This document shows positions 42,709-50,664 of a stretch of 64,000 bases of DNA, one piece after another. Both the position numbers and the translations under genes were made by a program. The notes beneath the pieces were generated by a model. The model was not told where the DNA came from. It was given only the letters and a program-made list of their open reading frames with translations, and searched no databases. Source of the DNA: Paraburkholderia polaris (GTDB taxonomy: Bacteria; Pseudomonadota; Gammaproteobacteria; Burkholderiales; Burkholderiaceae); assembly GCF_012927345.1 (NCBI RefSeq), contig NZ_JABBGJ010000044.1, positions 1 to 64,000 on the forward strand, in the 5' to 3' direction. Position 1 is the stretch's first letter. Each line of letters starts with the position of its first letter.

Positions 42709-45700
42709 ACATCTCGGCGTTATTCATCCGGCGGCCCGTCGCGACCACGCTTCTGGCCATCGCGATTCTGATCTCCGGGGCACTCGCCTACTTCCGGCTG
42801 CCGGTCGCGCCGTTGCCGAACATCGCCTTTCCGGTCATCGTGGTGCAGGCGAACATGGCGGGCGCGAGCCCGGACATCATGGCGTCCACGGTGGCCGAGC
42901 CGCTCGAGCGGCGGCTCGCCACCATTGCCGACGTTGAAGAACTGACTTCGATCAGCTATGTCGGCTCGTCGATGATCGTTGTCGAGTTCGGGTTGAAGCG
43001 CGACATCAACGGCGCCGCGCGCGACGTCGAAGCGGCGATCCAGGCGGCGCGCGCCGACTTGCCGACCACGCTGCGCAGCAATCCGACCTATCGCCAGTAC
43101 AACCCGGCGGATGCCCCCATCATGGTGCTCTCGCTGACGTCGGACACGCTCACCAAGGCACAGCTCTACGATTCCGCGGATTCGGTGATCCAGCAGCAGC
43201 TCTCGCAGGTCAACGGTGTGGGCCAGATCACGCTCGGCGGCGGCGCGTTGCCCTCGGTGCGCGTCGAGTTGCAACCGGGCAAGCTGAACAGCTACGGTAT
43301 TGGTCTGGAAGACGTGCGCGCGGCGATCAGCGCAGCCAACGCCGACAGCGCGAAGGGCCATCTCGACGAGGGCAACCAGCGCTACGTGGTCACGTCCAAC
43401 GACCAGATTACGCATGCCGCGCCGTACAAAGACCTGGTGGTCGCCTACCGCAACGGCGCGCCGGTCCAGTTGCGCGACGTGGCCCAGGTCAGGGACTCGA
43501 ACGAAAATATCCGCAATGCCGGGCTCTTCAACGGCAAGTCCGCCATCCTCGTGATCGTGTATCCGATGCCCGGCAGCAATGTCGTGAGCACCGTCGCGCA
43601 GATTCGCAAGGTGCTGCCGTCGATCGAGGCGACACTGCCGAGCAGTGTGCACGTGGGCGTCGCGATCGACCGCTCGGAGTCGGTCAGAGCGTCGGTGGGC
43701 GACACGGAGCGCACGCTGTTCATCGCCGTGCTGCTGGTGGTGGGCGTGGTGTTCATCTTCCTGCAATCGCCGCGCGCCACGCTGGTGCCGGCCGTCGCGC
43801 TGCCGCTGTCGATCGTGGGCACCTTCGGGCCGATGTACCTGCTCGGCTACAGCATCGACAACCTTTCGCTGATGGCGCTCACCATCGGTACCGGCTTCGT
43901 GGTCGACGATGCGGTGGTGGTGCTGGAAAACATCGTGCGTCACATGGAGTTGGGGCTCAGTCCGAAAGAGGCCGCCTTGAAAGGCAGCGGCGAGGTGGGC
44001 TTCACGGTGATCTCGATGAGCCTGTCGCTGATTGCGGTGTTCCTCCCGATCATGCTGATGCCGGGCGTTGTCGGCCTGTTGTTCCACGAGTTCGCGGTCA
44101 CGCTGTCCATCGCCATCCTGATCTCGCTGCTGATTTCGCTGACGGTCACGCCGGCCATGTGCGCCTATGTGCTGAGCCGCGACAACGCCGGGCATTCGAA
44201 GGCCCGTTGGGCGACGTGGGTCGAAAAGCAGTTCGATCGTTTCAAGAACGCCTATGCGCGCTCGCTCACGGCCGTACTGGACCATGCCTTGCTGGTCATC
44301 CTGCTGTTGATCGGCCTGCTGGTGGGCAATGTGTTCCTGTTCAAGCTGGTGCCGGCCACCTTCTTTCCCGAGCAGGACACCGGCATCCTGATTGGCCAGA
44401 TCATCGCTGACCAGAGCATCTCCTTTCCGGCGATGCAAAAGAAGCTCACGCAATTGCAGGAGATCGTGCAGAAGGATCCGGCTGTGGCCTCGGTGGCTGG
44501 CTTTACCGGCGGCCGCGCGCTCAATACCGCGAACGTGTTCATCGAACTCAAGCCGCTGGCGCAACGCCATCTCACGGCCACCGAGGTCGTGAACCGCCTG
44601 CGACCCAAGCTCAACGCGGTCTCGGGCGCGCGGCTCTTTATCCAGGCACAGCAGGATCTGCGAATCGGCGGACGGCAATCCGCCGCCGAGTATCAATACA
44701 CACTCACCAGCGACGATTCCGCCGCGCTGTTCAAGTGGACACCGCTACTCGTCGCCGCGCTCGCCAAGGAGCACGCGCAGTTGCTCGACGTGAACTCGGA
44801 CTTGCAGCAAAACGGTCTGCAGACCTACATCAAAATCAATCGCTCGACGGCGGCACGCTACGGCTTTGCGCCGAACCAGGTCGACAACGTACTGTACGAC
44901 GCGTTCGGCCAGCGGACGGTATCGACCATCTACAACCCGCTCAACCAGTATTTCGTGGTGATGGAAGTCGCGCCGGACTACTGGCAGTACCCGCAAATGC
45001 TCAACCAGATTTACCTGAGCACGGCGGCGGGCAACGCCACCGGCACGGCGGGCACGCAGATGCCGGGTGCCACGGTGTCGGGCGTGACGGTGGCGACCCA
45101 AGCCGGTACGACCACGTCGTCGGGCACGAACGCACTCAACTCGAACGCCCAGGCCAACGCGACCACCAACAGCATCGCCAACAGCAAGGGGGGCAGTTCG
45201 ACCGGCAGCGCGGACAGCACCTCGGCTGAAACCATGGTGCCGCTGGCGGCGCTGGCGTCGTACTCGAACAGCCATACGTCGACGCAGGTGAACCATCAGA
45301 GCGGCCTCGTGGCCGCGACGATTTCGTTCAACCTGCCGGCGGGCGGTTCGTTGAGCAACGCGGCCGTGTCGATCAACAACACGATCCGCGAGATCGGCAT
45401 GCCCGCCAGCGTCCACGGATCGTTTGCCGGCGCGGCGGCGGCCTACTCGCAGTCCATGGGTACGGTGCCGCTGCTGATCCTGGCGGCGCTCGGCGTGGTG
45501 TATATCGTGCTGGGCGTGTTGTACGAAAGCTCGATCCACCCGTTGACCATCCTGTCGACGCTGCCGTCCGCGGGCATTGGCGCGACGCTGGCATTGCTGA
45601 TTTTCGGCACGCCGTTCTCGGTCATCGCGTTGATCGGCATCATCCTGCTGATCGGTATCGTCAAGAAGAACGGCATCATGATGGTCGACGTTGCGATCAA

Positions 45701-46028
45701 TTTGCAGCGCAGCGAAGGCATGCCGGCGAGGGACGCGATTCACGCGGCCGCCGTGGTCCGTCTGCGGCCGATTATGATGACCACCTTCGCGGCCGTGCTC
45801 GGCGCCGTGCCGCTGGCCATCGGCATTGGCCAGGGCGCGTCGCTGCGCCAACCGCTCGGTATCACGGTGATGGGCGGCCTGATCCTCAGTCAGGTCTTTA
45901 CCTTGTACACAACGCCGGTGATCTACCTCTACCTCGACCGCTTGCGTTTCAAGCTGGTCAGATGGTCCGCAAACCTGCCATGGAATCGCGACGCGCAGCA
46001 ACCCGGACAACCGGATACGAGGGCATGA
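42705..46028 (+). CDS. mdtC: RND transporter, MdtC type, with long periplasmic insert
   Basis: Translation begins at a TTG (42705) within the mdtB stop region, with GGAGGAGG upstream, so the genes are coupled. The 1107-residue protein has the HAE1 pattern (NISALFIRRPVATTLLAIAI; GFVVDDAVVVLENIVRHMEL; GIVKKNGIMMVDVAINL). It is about 70-80 residues longer than MdtC because of a low-complexity Ala/Thr/Ser/Gly/Asn insert at about residues 773-843 (STAAGNATGTAG, NSNAQANATTNS, STGSADSTSAE) in the second periplasmic loop. Such a flexible loop near the docking region is unusual. Together with MdtB it forms the pump. Confidence 0.92.
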   Translation: MNISALFIRRPVATTLLAIAILISGALAYFRLPVAPLPNIAFPVIVVQANMAGASPDIMASTVAEPLERRLATIADVEELTSISYVGSSMIVVEFGLKRDINGAARDVEAAIQAARADLPTTLRSNPTYRQYNPADAPIMVLSLTSDTLTKAQLYDSADSVIQQQLSQVNGVGQITLGGGALPSVRVELQPGKLNSYGIGLEDVRAAISAANADSAKGHLDEGNQRYVVTSNDQITHAAPYKDLVVAYRNGAPVQLRDVAQVRDSNENIRNAGLFNGKSAILVIVYPMPGSNVVSTVAQIRKVLPSIEATLPSSVHVGVAIDRSESVRASVGDTERTLFIAVLLVVGVVFIFLQSPRATLVPAVALPLSIVGTFGPMYLLGYSIDNLSLMALTIGTGFVVDDAVVVLENIVRHMELGLSPKEAALKGSGEVGFTVISMSLSLIAVFLPIMLMPGVVGLLFHEFAVTLSIAILISLLISLTVTPAMCAYVLSRDNAGHSKARWATWVEKQFDRFKNAYARSLTAVLDHALLVILLLIGLLVGNVFLFKLVPATFFPEQDTGILIGQIIADQSISFPAMQKKLTQLQEIVQKDPAVASVAGFTGGRALNTANVFIELKPLAQRHLTATEVVNRLRPKLNAVSGARLFIQAQQDLRIGGRQSAAEYQYTLTSDDSAALFKWTPLLVAALAKEHAQLLDVNSDLQQNGLQTYIKINRSTAARYGFAPNQVDNVLYDAFGQRTVSTIYNPLNQYFVVMEVAPDYWQYPQMLNQIYLSTAAGNATGTAGTQMPGATVSGVTVATQAGTTTSSGTNALNSNAQANATTNSIANSKGGSSTGSADSTSAETMVPLAALASYSNSHTSTQVNHQSGLVAATISFNLPAGGSLSNAAVSINNTIREIGMPASVHGSFAGAAAAYSQSMGTVPLLILAALGVVYIVLGVLYESSIHPLTILSTLPSAGIGATLALLIFGTPFSVIALIGIILLIGIVKKNGIMMVDVAINLQRSEGMPARDAIHAAAVVRLRPIMMTTFAAVLGAVPLAIGIGQGASLRQPLGITVMGGLILSQVFTLYTTPVIYLYLDRLRFKLVRWSANLPWNRDAQQPGQPDTRA
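45018..45236 (+). other. Low-complexity insert in MdtC periplasmic domain
   Basis: About 70 codons encoding mainly A, T, S, G, N without charged residues, inside the second large loop. The flanking sequence resumes normal RND homology (MVPLAALASYSNSHTSTQVNHQ). The GC-rich composition matches the host, so this is expansion rather than foreign DNA. Confidence 0.75.
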
Positions 46029-47674
46029 CGATGAAGACTTCCCGTAACCGCTTTGGGACGCCAGGTGAGCCAACTGGTGGACTGCTTGGTGGACTGCTTG
46101 GTGGCTCACTTGACCGCGTTGGCCGCCTTGGCCGCCTTGGCCGCCTTGGTCGCGTTGACCGCCTTGGCCGCCTTGGCCGCCTTGGCCGCCTTGGCCCGCT
46201 TCGGCCGCTGGCCGTCGCGACGCTGGCCCTGCTGGCCAGCGGTTGCATGGTCGGCCCGGACTACCACCGGCCACAAGTCAACGTGGCCGCCACCTACTCG
46301 GAGTTGCCGGGCTGGACGCAAGCCGAGCCCGCGGCGGAGAAACCGAAGGGCGACTGGTGGACGGCATTCAACGATCCGCTGATCGACCAACTCGAACCGC
46401 TGGTGTCGGTGTCGAACCAGACCGTGCGCGCGGACTACGCGAACTATCAGGAAGCGCTGGCAGAAGTGCGGGCGGCGCGTGCCGGCCTGTTTCCGACCAT
46501 TAGCGCAACCGGTTCGGGCACCAAGGCGCGTAGCTCGGTCGGCAATGCCGCCAGAGTGGTCAATTCGGCCTCGCTGGAAGGCAACGTCAGCTGGGCGCCC
46601 GACCTGTGGGGCCAGGTGCGGCGCACGATCGAAGAAAACGCCGCGACGGCGCAATCGAGCGAAGCGACGCTCGCCAATGCGACGCTCGCCGAGCAGGTGG
46701 CGCTGGCCACGGCGATCATCGAACTGCGCACCAGCGACGCCAATATCGACCTTCTGCAGAAGACCGTCGTGGCCTACAAGCACTATCTGGATGTCGTGTC
46801 CGACCAGGATCAGGCGGGCACCGTCCCGCCGTCCGATGTAATCACTGCCCGCACCCAGCTCGAGACGGCGCAGTCCAATCTGATCGCTCTCGGCGTGGCG
46901 CGCGCTCAAGACGCGCACGCGATCGCCGTGTTGGTGGGCAAGAATCCGGAAGAACTGTCCATCACGCACAGCACCACGATGCCGACGCTGCCGAGCGTGC
47001 CCGTCGGCGTGCCGTCGACACTGCTCGAACGCCGGCCCGACATCGCGGCCGCCGAGCGCAGGATGGCTGCGCAAAACGCGGCGATCGGCGTGGCGGTGTC
47101 GGCGTATTACCCGGCGATTTCCCTCTCCGGGCTGGCCGGCCTCACGCAGTCGCCGTTGTCCGGTTTGTTCAACGTGGCCAACTACGTCTGGTCGCTGGGC
47201 GGCAGCGCCACCGAAACGCTTTTCGACGGCGGCTTGCGCAGTGCCGACGTCGACGCGGCGAAGGCGGCCTACGACTCGGCCGTCGCCAGCTACCGGGGCA
47301 CGGTGTTGACAGCGTTTCAGAACGTTGAAGACGACTTGAGCGGGTTGCGAATCCTGGCCGAGCAATCGGTCGTCCTGGATACGGCCGTGCAAGACGCAAC
47401 CCGTGGCGCCGAGATCGCGTTCAACGAGTATGAAGCCGGTACGGTGGACTACACGACGGTGGCGACCGCGCAGGCCACACAGTTGAACACTCAGCAGACC
47501 GCGCTGAATGTTCAGGAGACGCGCCTGCTGGACTCGGCGTCGCTATTCGGCGATCTGGGCGGCGGCTGGTCGGCAGATCAGTTGCATGATCCACGGCATC
47601 CAGATCGACAACAGGCATCGCCTGTGCAGACGGGGGATGCGGCGGCGGGGACGGTCGACACCAAGACGCAGTGA
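46025..47674 (+). CDS. NodT-family outer-membrane efflux lipoprotein
   Basis: ATG 46025 overlaps the mdtC stop (ATGA), giving a coupled fourth gene. The 549-residue product has a lipobox LLASGC (Cys74) followed by the mature start MVGPDYHRPQV of NodT-type TolC proteins. Two OMF repeats follow, with the LLERRPDIAAAERRMAAQNAAIGV motif between halves and a final YEAGTVDYTTVATAQATQL. The signal region is much longer than normal: residues 30-59 are ten tandem copies of a G-R-L type triplet from a 9-bp repeat. A start further inside is possible but no ATG or SD follows the repeat. Forms the outer channel of the MdtABC pump. Confidence 0.88.
   Translation: MTMKTSRNRFGTPGEPTGGLLGGLLGGSLDRVGRLGRLGRLGRVDRLGRLGRLGRLGPLRPLAVATLALLASGCMVGPDYHRPQVNVAATYSELPGWTQAEPAAEKPKGDWWTAFNDPLIDQLEPLVSVSNQTVRADYANYQEALAEVRAARAGLFPTISATGSGTKARSSVGNAARVVNSASLEGNVSWAPDLWGQVRRTIEENAATAQSSEATLANATLAEQVALATAIIELRTSDANIDLLQKTVVAYKHYLDVVSDQDQAGTVPPSDVITARTQLETAQSNLIALGVARAQDAHAIAVLVGKNPEELSITHSTTMPTLPSVPVGVPSTLLERRPDIAAAERRMAAQNAAIGVAVSAYYPAISLSGLAGLTQSPLSGLFNVANYVWSLGGSATETLFDGGLRSADVDAAKAAYDSAVASYRGTVLTAFQNVEDDLSGLRILAEQSVVLDTAVQDATRGAEIAFNEYEAGTVDYTTVATAQATQLNTQQTALNVQETRLLDSASLFGDLGGGWSADQLHDPRHPDRQQASPVQTGDAAAGTVDTKTQ
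46112..46201 (+). repeat. Ten tandem 9-bp repeats in the OMF signal region
   Basis: Consensus GGCCGCCTT, ten units, with variants at units 1, 5, 6 and 10 (for example GACCGCGTT). Each unit encodes G-R-L or similar in frame. A 12-bp direct repeat (GGTGGACTGCTT, twice) lies just before. Unit length is a multiple of three, so copy-number change alters the length but not the frame. Confidence 0.9.
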
Positions 47675-47680
47675 TTTGAG

Positions 47681-47725
47681 GCCGTCGCGGGATGAATCGG
47701 GCCGGCTGTCGGCCTGAGCGACGGC
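47681..47725. terminator. Branched inverted repeat between convergent genes
   Basis: GCCGTCGC (47681-47688) pairs with GCGACGGC (47718-47725), enclosing a second stem GGCCG/CGGCC (47700-47714). It lies just after the OMF stop and before the convergent cytochrome b561 gene, a position suited for a shared terminator. There is no clear U-run on either side. Confidence 0.4.
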
Positions 47726-47787
47726 TCAAAAATATAAGCTCCGGCGGACGACGCGTTAAACCAAACGCCGGCCGCCAGATGTGCGCC

Positions 47788-48321
47788 TCATCGCCAGGGT
47801 GCCATCACCTGGAAGACACCATCTCGTCTAACCAGCGCGTGCAAAAGCGCCGCCGCCAAGTGAAGCACGATCAGCGCAAAGAAACACAGCGCGAGCACCC
47901 TATGTGCGTTCCAGAGCAGAGAGTGCAAAGCATTGCTATGCGGCAGGAGGGCCGGCAAATGGATCCCGGCGACCACGACAGGGTAGTCCGCCGCCGACAG
48001 CATGCCCCAGCCGATCAGCGGAAGCCCGATCATCAGCAGATAGAACGCGAGATGCGACAGGTGGGCGGCGAGCTTCATCGGCTCCGGCATCGCGGCCGGC
48101 AGCGGCGGCGCGCCCCGCTTCAACCTGACCACCAGGCGAATCAGCGCCAGCACGAGAATCACGATGCCGAGCGGCTTATGGATCGACACCAGCGAAAGAT
48201 AATCCGGCCGAATGGTCGACACCATCCCGACGCCGATGAACAGCATCGCCAGAATGCAAATCGCCATGAGCCAGTGAAGCGCGCGCTGCAGCGGTGTGAA
48301 GCGATCGTGGGTCGGGGTCAT
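47788..48321 (-). CDS. Cytochrome b561
   Basis: The 177-residue protein has four hydrophobic helices and the histidines expected for two b-type hemes: ALHWLMAICILAMLFIG (His in helix 1), HKPLG, HLSHLAFYLLMIGLPLIGW and HRVLALCFFALIVLHLAAAL. It transfers electrons across or at the inner membrane, usually from the quinone pool. Its ATG overlaps the stop of the catalase-like gene by ATGA, and GGGAGGAG lies within that gene, so both are made together. It probably supplies electrons to, or receives them from, the peroxidase. Confidence 0.93.
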   Translation of the reverse strand: MTPTHDRFTPLQRALHWLMAICILAMLFIGVGMVSTIRPDYLSLVSIHKPLGIVILVLALIRLVVRLKRGAPPLPAAMPEPMKLAAHLSHLAFYLLMIGLPLIGWGMLSAADYPVVVAGIHLPALLPHSNALHSLLWNAHRVLALCFFALIVLHLAAALLHALVRRDGVFQVMAPWR

Positions 48322-49379
48322 GGCGTGGCTCCTCCCGCCGGATGGTGCGGATAGTCTTTATCCTCAGCGGTGCGCCGGTCAAACGACACCGCGTAGGCGG
48401 CTGAGCGCGCGGCGGGGAACGGATCGTCCGAGACATGCATCCCGGGCGGCAGAACGGTCGGGTCGAAGTTGAGATCGCGGCACGGCCCGTCAGGCTCCGG
48501 CTCGATGGCGTTGACCACCAGCGTTCCTGCGTCCACTTTGCGTCGATCGTCCGGCCACGCTTTGGTGGGGTCGGCGGTCGGGTCGCCAGGATTAGCGACC
48601 GTGACCACCATCGTCCAGCGTTGCGGCGCGCTCTGCACCCGCTGCGCGATATCCGCGTCGAGGAAATCGGCGCCGCGCGCCTTCAATTGGTCGGGCGTGA
48701 CAATCTCAGGTTGCGCGGCAGGCACGAAGGACCAGCGCACGGCCTGGTCCTGTCCCTCCGCATTGGTGAAGATGAAGCTATTGAGGCTGTTGTAGCGCTC
48801 CTCCGCGAAAGAGGCCGTCCGCCGTCCAGCGCCGACCCACGCCGCGAACGCGCCGAATTCCGGGTGTGCGGCGATAAAATTCTTCATCGCGTCCGGATTG
48901 CTCTTGTCGGCCGAGGCCTTAAGGAGAGCGTAAAAGGCCTGTGGCGTGGAGACCGCAAAGAAAGGAGCGTCGATCATCGCCGAGCGCCATTCGCTGCCAT
49001 CCGGCGTGACGATGCGCAGACTTAGACCCCGTACCGGAACTGCAGAGTCGGGCGCTTTCGGGTCGGCTGTAGCGAGGTTGAAACGCCCGGTTACCGGATA
49101 GGAGCCAGCCGCGAACATCGGTGCCTTGGACAAGGCCGCCGCCGCACCATTCGACTCGAAGTTGCCGGTAAAGCAGATGCCCTTGGCATGATTGCGCCGG
49201 AACCCGAGGGTCGGGCCACCCGGCGGCGCGAGGGCGTTGACGATCTTTGCTGGCGTGAGGCGCGCTGGCGAGAGCCAGCCGGCCGTAAAGGCGAAGGCCG
49301 CGACCAGCGCGACCACGACGACTGCAATGAGGACCAGCGAACGCACGTTGGACGCGTTGGAAGTCGGTCTGTCGGCCAT
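48318..49379 (-). CDS. Catalase-family peroxidase (SrpA-like), membrane anchored
   Basis: ATG 49379 follows GGGAGAG. The 353-residue protein starts with an N-terminal hydrophobic helix (VLIAVVVVALVAAFAFTAGW), so the catalytic part is periplasmic. Features of the short catalase-related peroxidases are present: RRNHAKGICFTGNFESNG (distal histidine), PVRGLSLRIVTPDGSEWRSAM, and the C-terminal AARSAAYAVSFDRRT. It should reduce peroxides with an electron donor rather than dismutate them. Operon with cytochrome b561, a frequent pair in proteobacteria, supports an electron-transfer peroxidase system at the inner membrane. Confidence 0.92.
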   Translation of the reverse strand: MADRPTSNASNVRSLVLIAVVVVALVAAFAFTAGWLSPARLTPAKIVNALAPPGGPTLGFRRNHAKGICFTGNFESNGAAAALSKAPMFAAGSYPVTGRFNLATADPKAPDSAVPVRGLSLRIVTPDGSEWRSAMIDAPFFAVSTPQAFYALLKASADKSNPDAMKNFIAAHPEFGAFAAWVGAGRRTASFAEERYNSLNSFIFTNAEGQDQAVRWSFVPAAQPEIVTPDQLKARGADFLDADIAQRVQSAPQRWTMVVTVANPGDPTADPTKAWPDDRRKVDAGTLVVNAIEPEPDGPCRDLNFDPTVLPPGMHVSDDPFPAARSAAYAVSFDRRTAEDKDYPHHPAGGATP

Positions 49380-49657
49380 CGATCTCTCCCGATCAATGAT
49401 TCGGCTGAGGAGGAATCTAGCAGGGTGAGGGGAATAGTGCCAGTGATTGGGGGATTGTGCTTGCGGCGGCTAGTGGGCCAATTTTTCGTACAGTGACCAG
49501 ACATAGTCGCCGGAATCTGGCATTGGCTTGAGTCCTGCACAAAACGTCACCGAGAGCGCAAGTGCGTGTAAATTCGAATCCAGTGGTTTCCGACCCGCCA
49601 CTGCGTCTTCGAATCGGTCGTCATCGGGGTCAGTCCTACAGTCGTACAGGAGCCGGT

Positions 49658-50113
49658 ATGAGCACGAAGCACAGCAAAAAAGAACATCTTGAAGCCGCGG
49701 CGTCACATCACGAGCAGGCAGCGCGATATCACCACGCGGCGTCGCGGTATTTCGAGGCCGGGAAAGACTATGCTCACACCGCGCACCAGGCGATGATGGC
49801 CCATGGCCACACCTTGCACGCGATCGCTCAGGCACACGACGCGGGTGCACACAGCGCCAATACGCCGCCGATCACACCCGCATCGGCCGGCTCTGGCGCA
49901 GACAGCGCAAACGCGGCAAAGCATCACGCATTGGCAGCGGAGTTTCACGAGCAAGCGGCGCAGCACATGCGCCACGCCGTCAAGCTCTTCGATCAGGACC
50001 GCAGTGCAGCCGCCCACGACGCGCAGCTAGCGCTCTCCCTTGCAGTGCGCGCTTTGTCACATGGCAACGAAGCAGCCAGACTATTTATCAAGCTCGCTCC
50101 CGCTGAGGTTTAA
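49658..50113 (+). CDS. His/Ala-rich small protein (151 aa)
   Basis: ATG 49658 follows ACAGGAG; an in-frame start further upstream lacks a signal. The protein (start MSTKHSKKEHLEAAASHHEQ) is very rich in Ala and His: AARYHHAASRYFEAGKDYAH, HHALAAEFHEQAAQHMRHAV. Heptad-like A/H patterns suggest two helical hairpins, and the two halves look like internal repeats separated by a Pro/Ala/Ser linker (about residues 67-83). No signal or membrane segment. Similar proteins occur as hypotheticals in Burkholderia; the function is not known and metal or heme binding is only possible from the histidines. Confidence 0.75.
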   Translation: MSTKHSKKEHLEAAASHHEQAARYHHAASRYFEAGKDYAHTAHQAMMAHGHTLHAIAQAHDAGAHSANTPPITPASAGSGADSANAAKHHALAAEFHEQAAQHMRHAVKLFDQDRSAAAHDAQLALSLAVRALSHGNEAARLFIKLAPAEV

Positions 50114-50160
50114 AGAACCGCGCACGGTGTGCGCGGCTGAACCCAGCGCTCCACCCAGGA

Positions 50161-50544
50161 CTATGCCTTTCGGTCCAGCAAGTCTGCCGCCATGGATTTC
50201 GCATGCGCGACGGCCTCGTGTGGGTCAGGGAATACGCCGAGTTGCTCCCAATGTTCTTCAACCGCGTAAGTGCCCCTCGTACCGAGTGCCCTTTGTACGC
50301 GCAATTGCGCCGCGTACCTGCCGTCTTCCAGTGGTCGAGCAGTGGCAACCACTTTGTGCGGGAGATCGGATCTCTCTGGTTGCTTCAACTCAACGGGACC
50401 GCCCGGCAAGCCGATATCCTTCAACGCGTTCCTCGCCTTGCAGTCTGGGCAGTAGAAGCACCACCCCTCGTCCTCGCGAATGGATCTGACCTGCCCGCGG
50501 GCCAGCACGGCACGACACTCAACGTTTTCGCAGATGAACGGCAT
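50161..50544 (-). CDS. Zinc-ribbon-like hypothetical protein (127 aa)
   Basis: ATG 50544 follows GGAGA. The N-terminus MPFICENVECRAVL and later CFYCPDCKARN give cysteine pairs (C5, C10; C29, C32, C35) that suggest a small zinc ribbon. The rest is alpha/beta with a YAVEEHWEQLGVFPDPHEAVAHAK helix. Such proteins occur widely as Burkholderia hypotheticals. No function is assigned; a nucleic-acid or protein-binding role is possible. It is separate from the NCS1 gene. Confidence 0.7.
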   Translation of the reverse strand: MPFICENVECRAVLARGQVRSIREDEGWCFYCPDCKARNALKDIGLPGGPVELKQPERSDLPHKVVATARPLEDGRYAAQLRVQRALGTRGTYAVEEHWEQLGVFPDPHEAVAHAKSMAADLLDRKA

Positions 50545-50664
50545 AGCAGTCTCCGGAGTTGTCTGCGAGAAATCCTAGCATGACCGTCGACTGCCAACCA
50601 TCGGCAATATTGCCGTGCCTGTTCCGGGTACTTTTGTGATCCCACTCGCTCATCAGGAAAACCC

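Noticed and set aside
46112..46201. 9-bp array considered as a CRISPR or minisatellite element
   Set aside because: Units are directly adjacent without spacers and keep the reading frame; it is coding repeat.
40408..46274. Long minus-strand frames opposite mdtB, mdtC and the OMF
   Set aside because: Antisense to well-recognised RND genes, with His/Arg/Asp-rich sequence typical of shadow frames.
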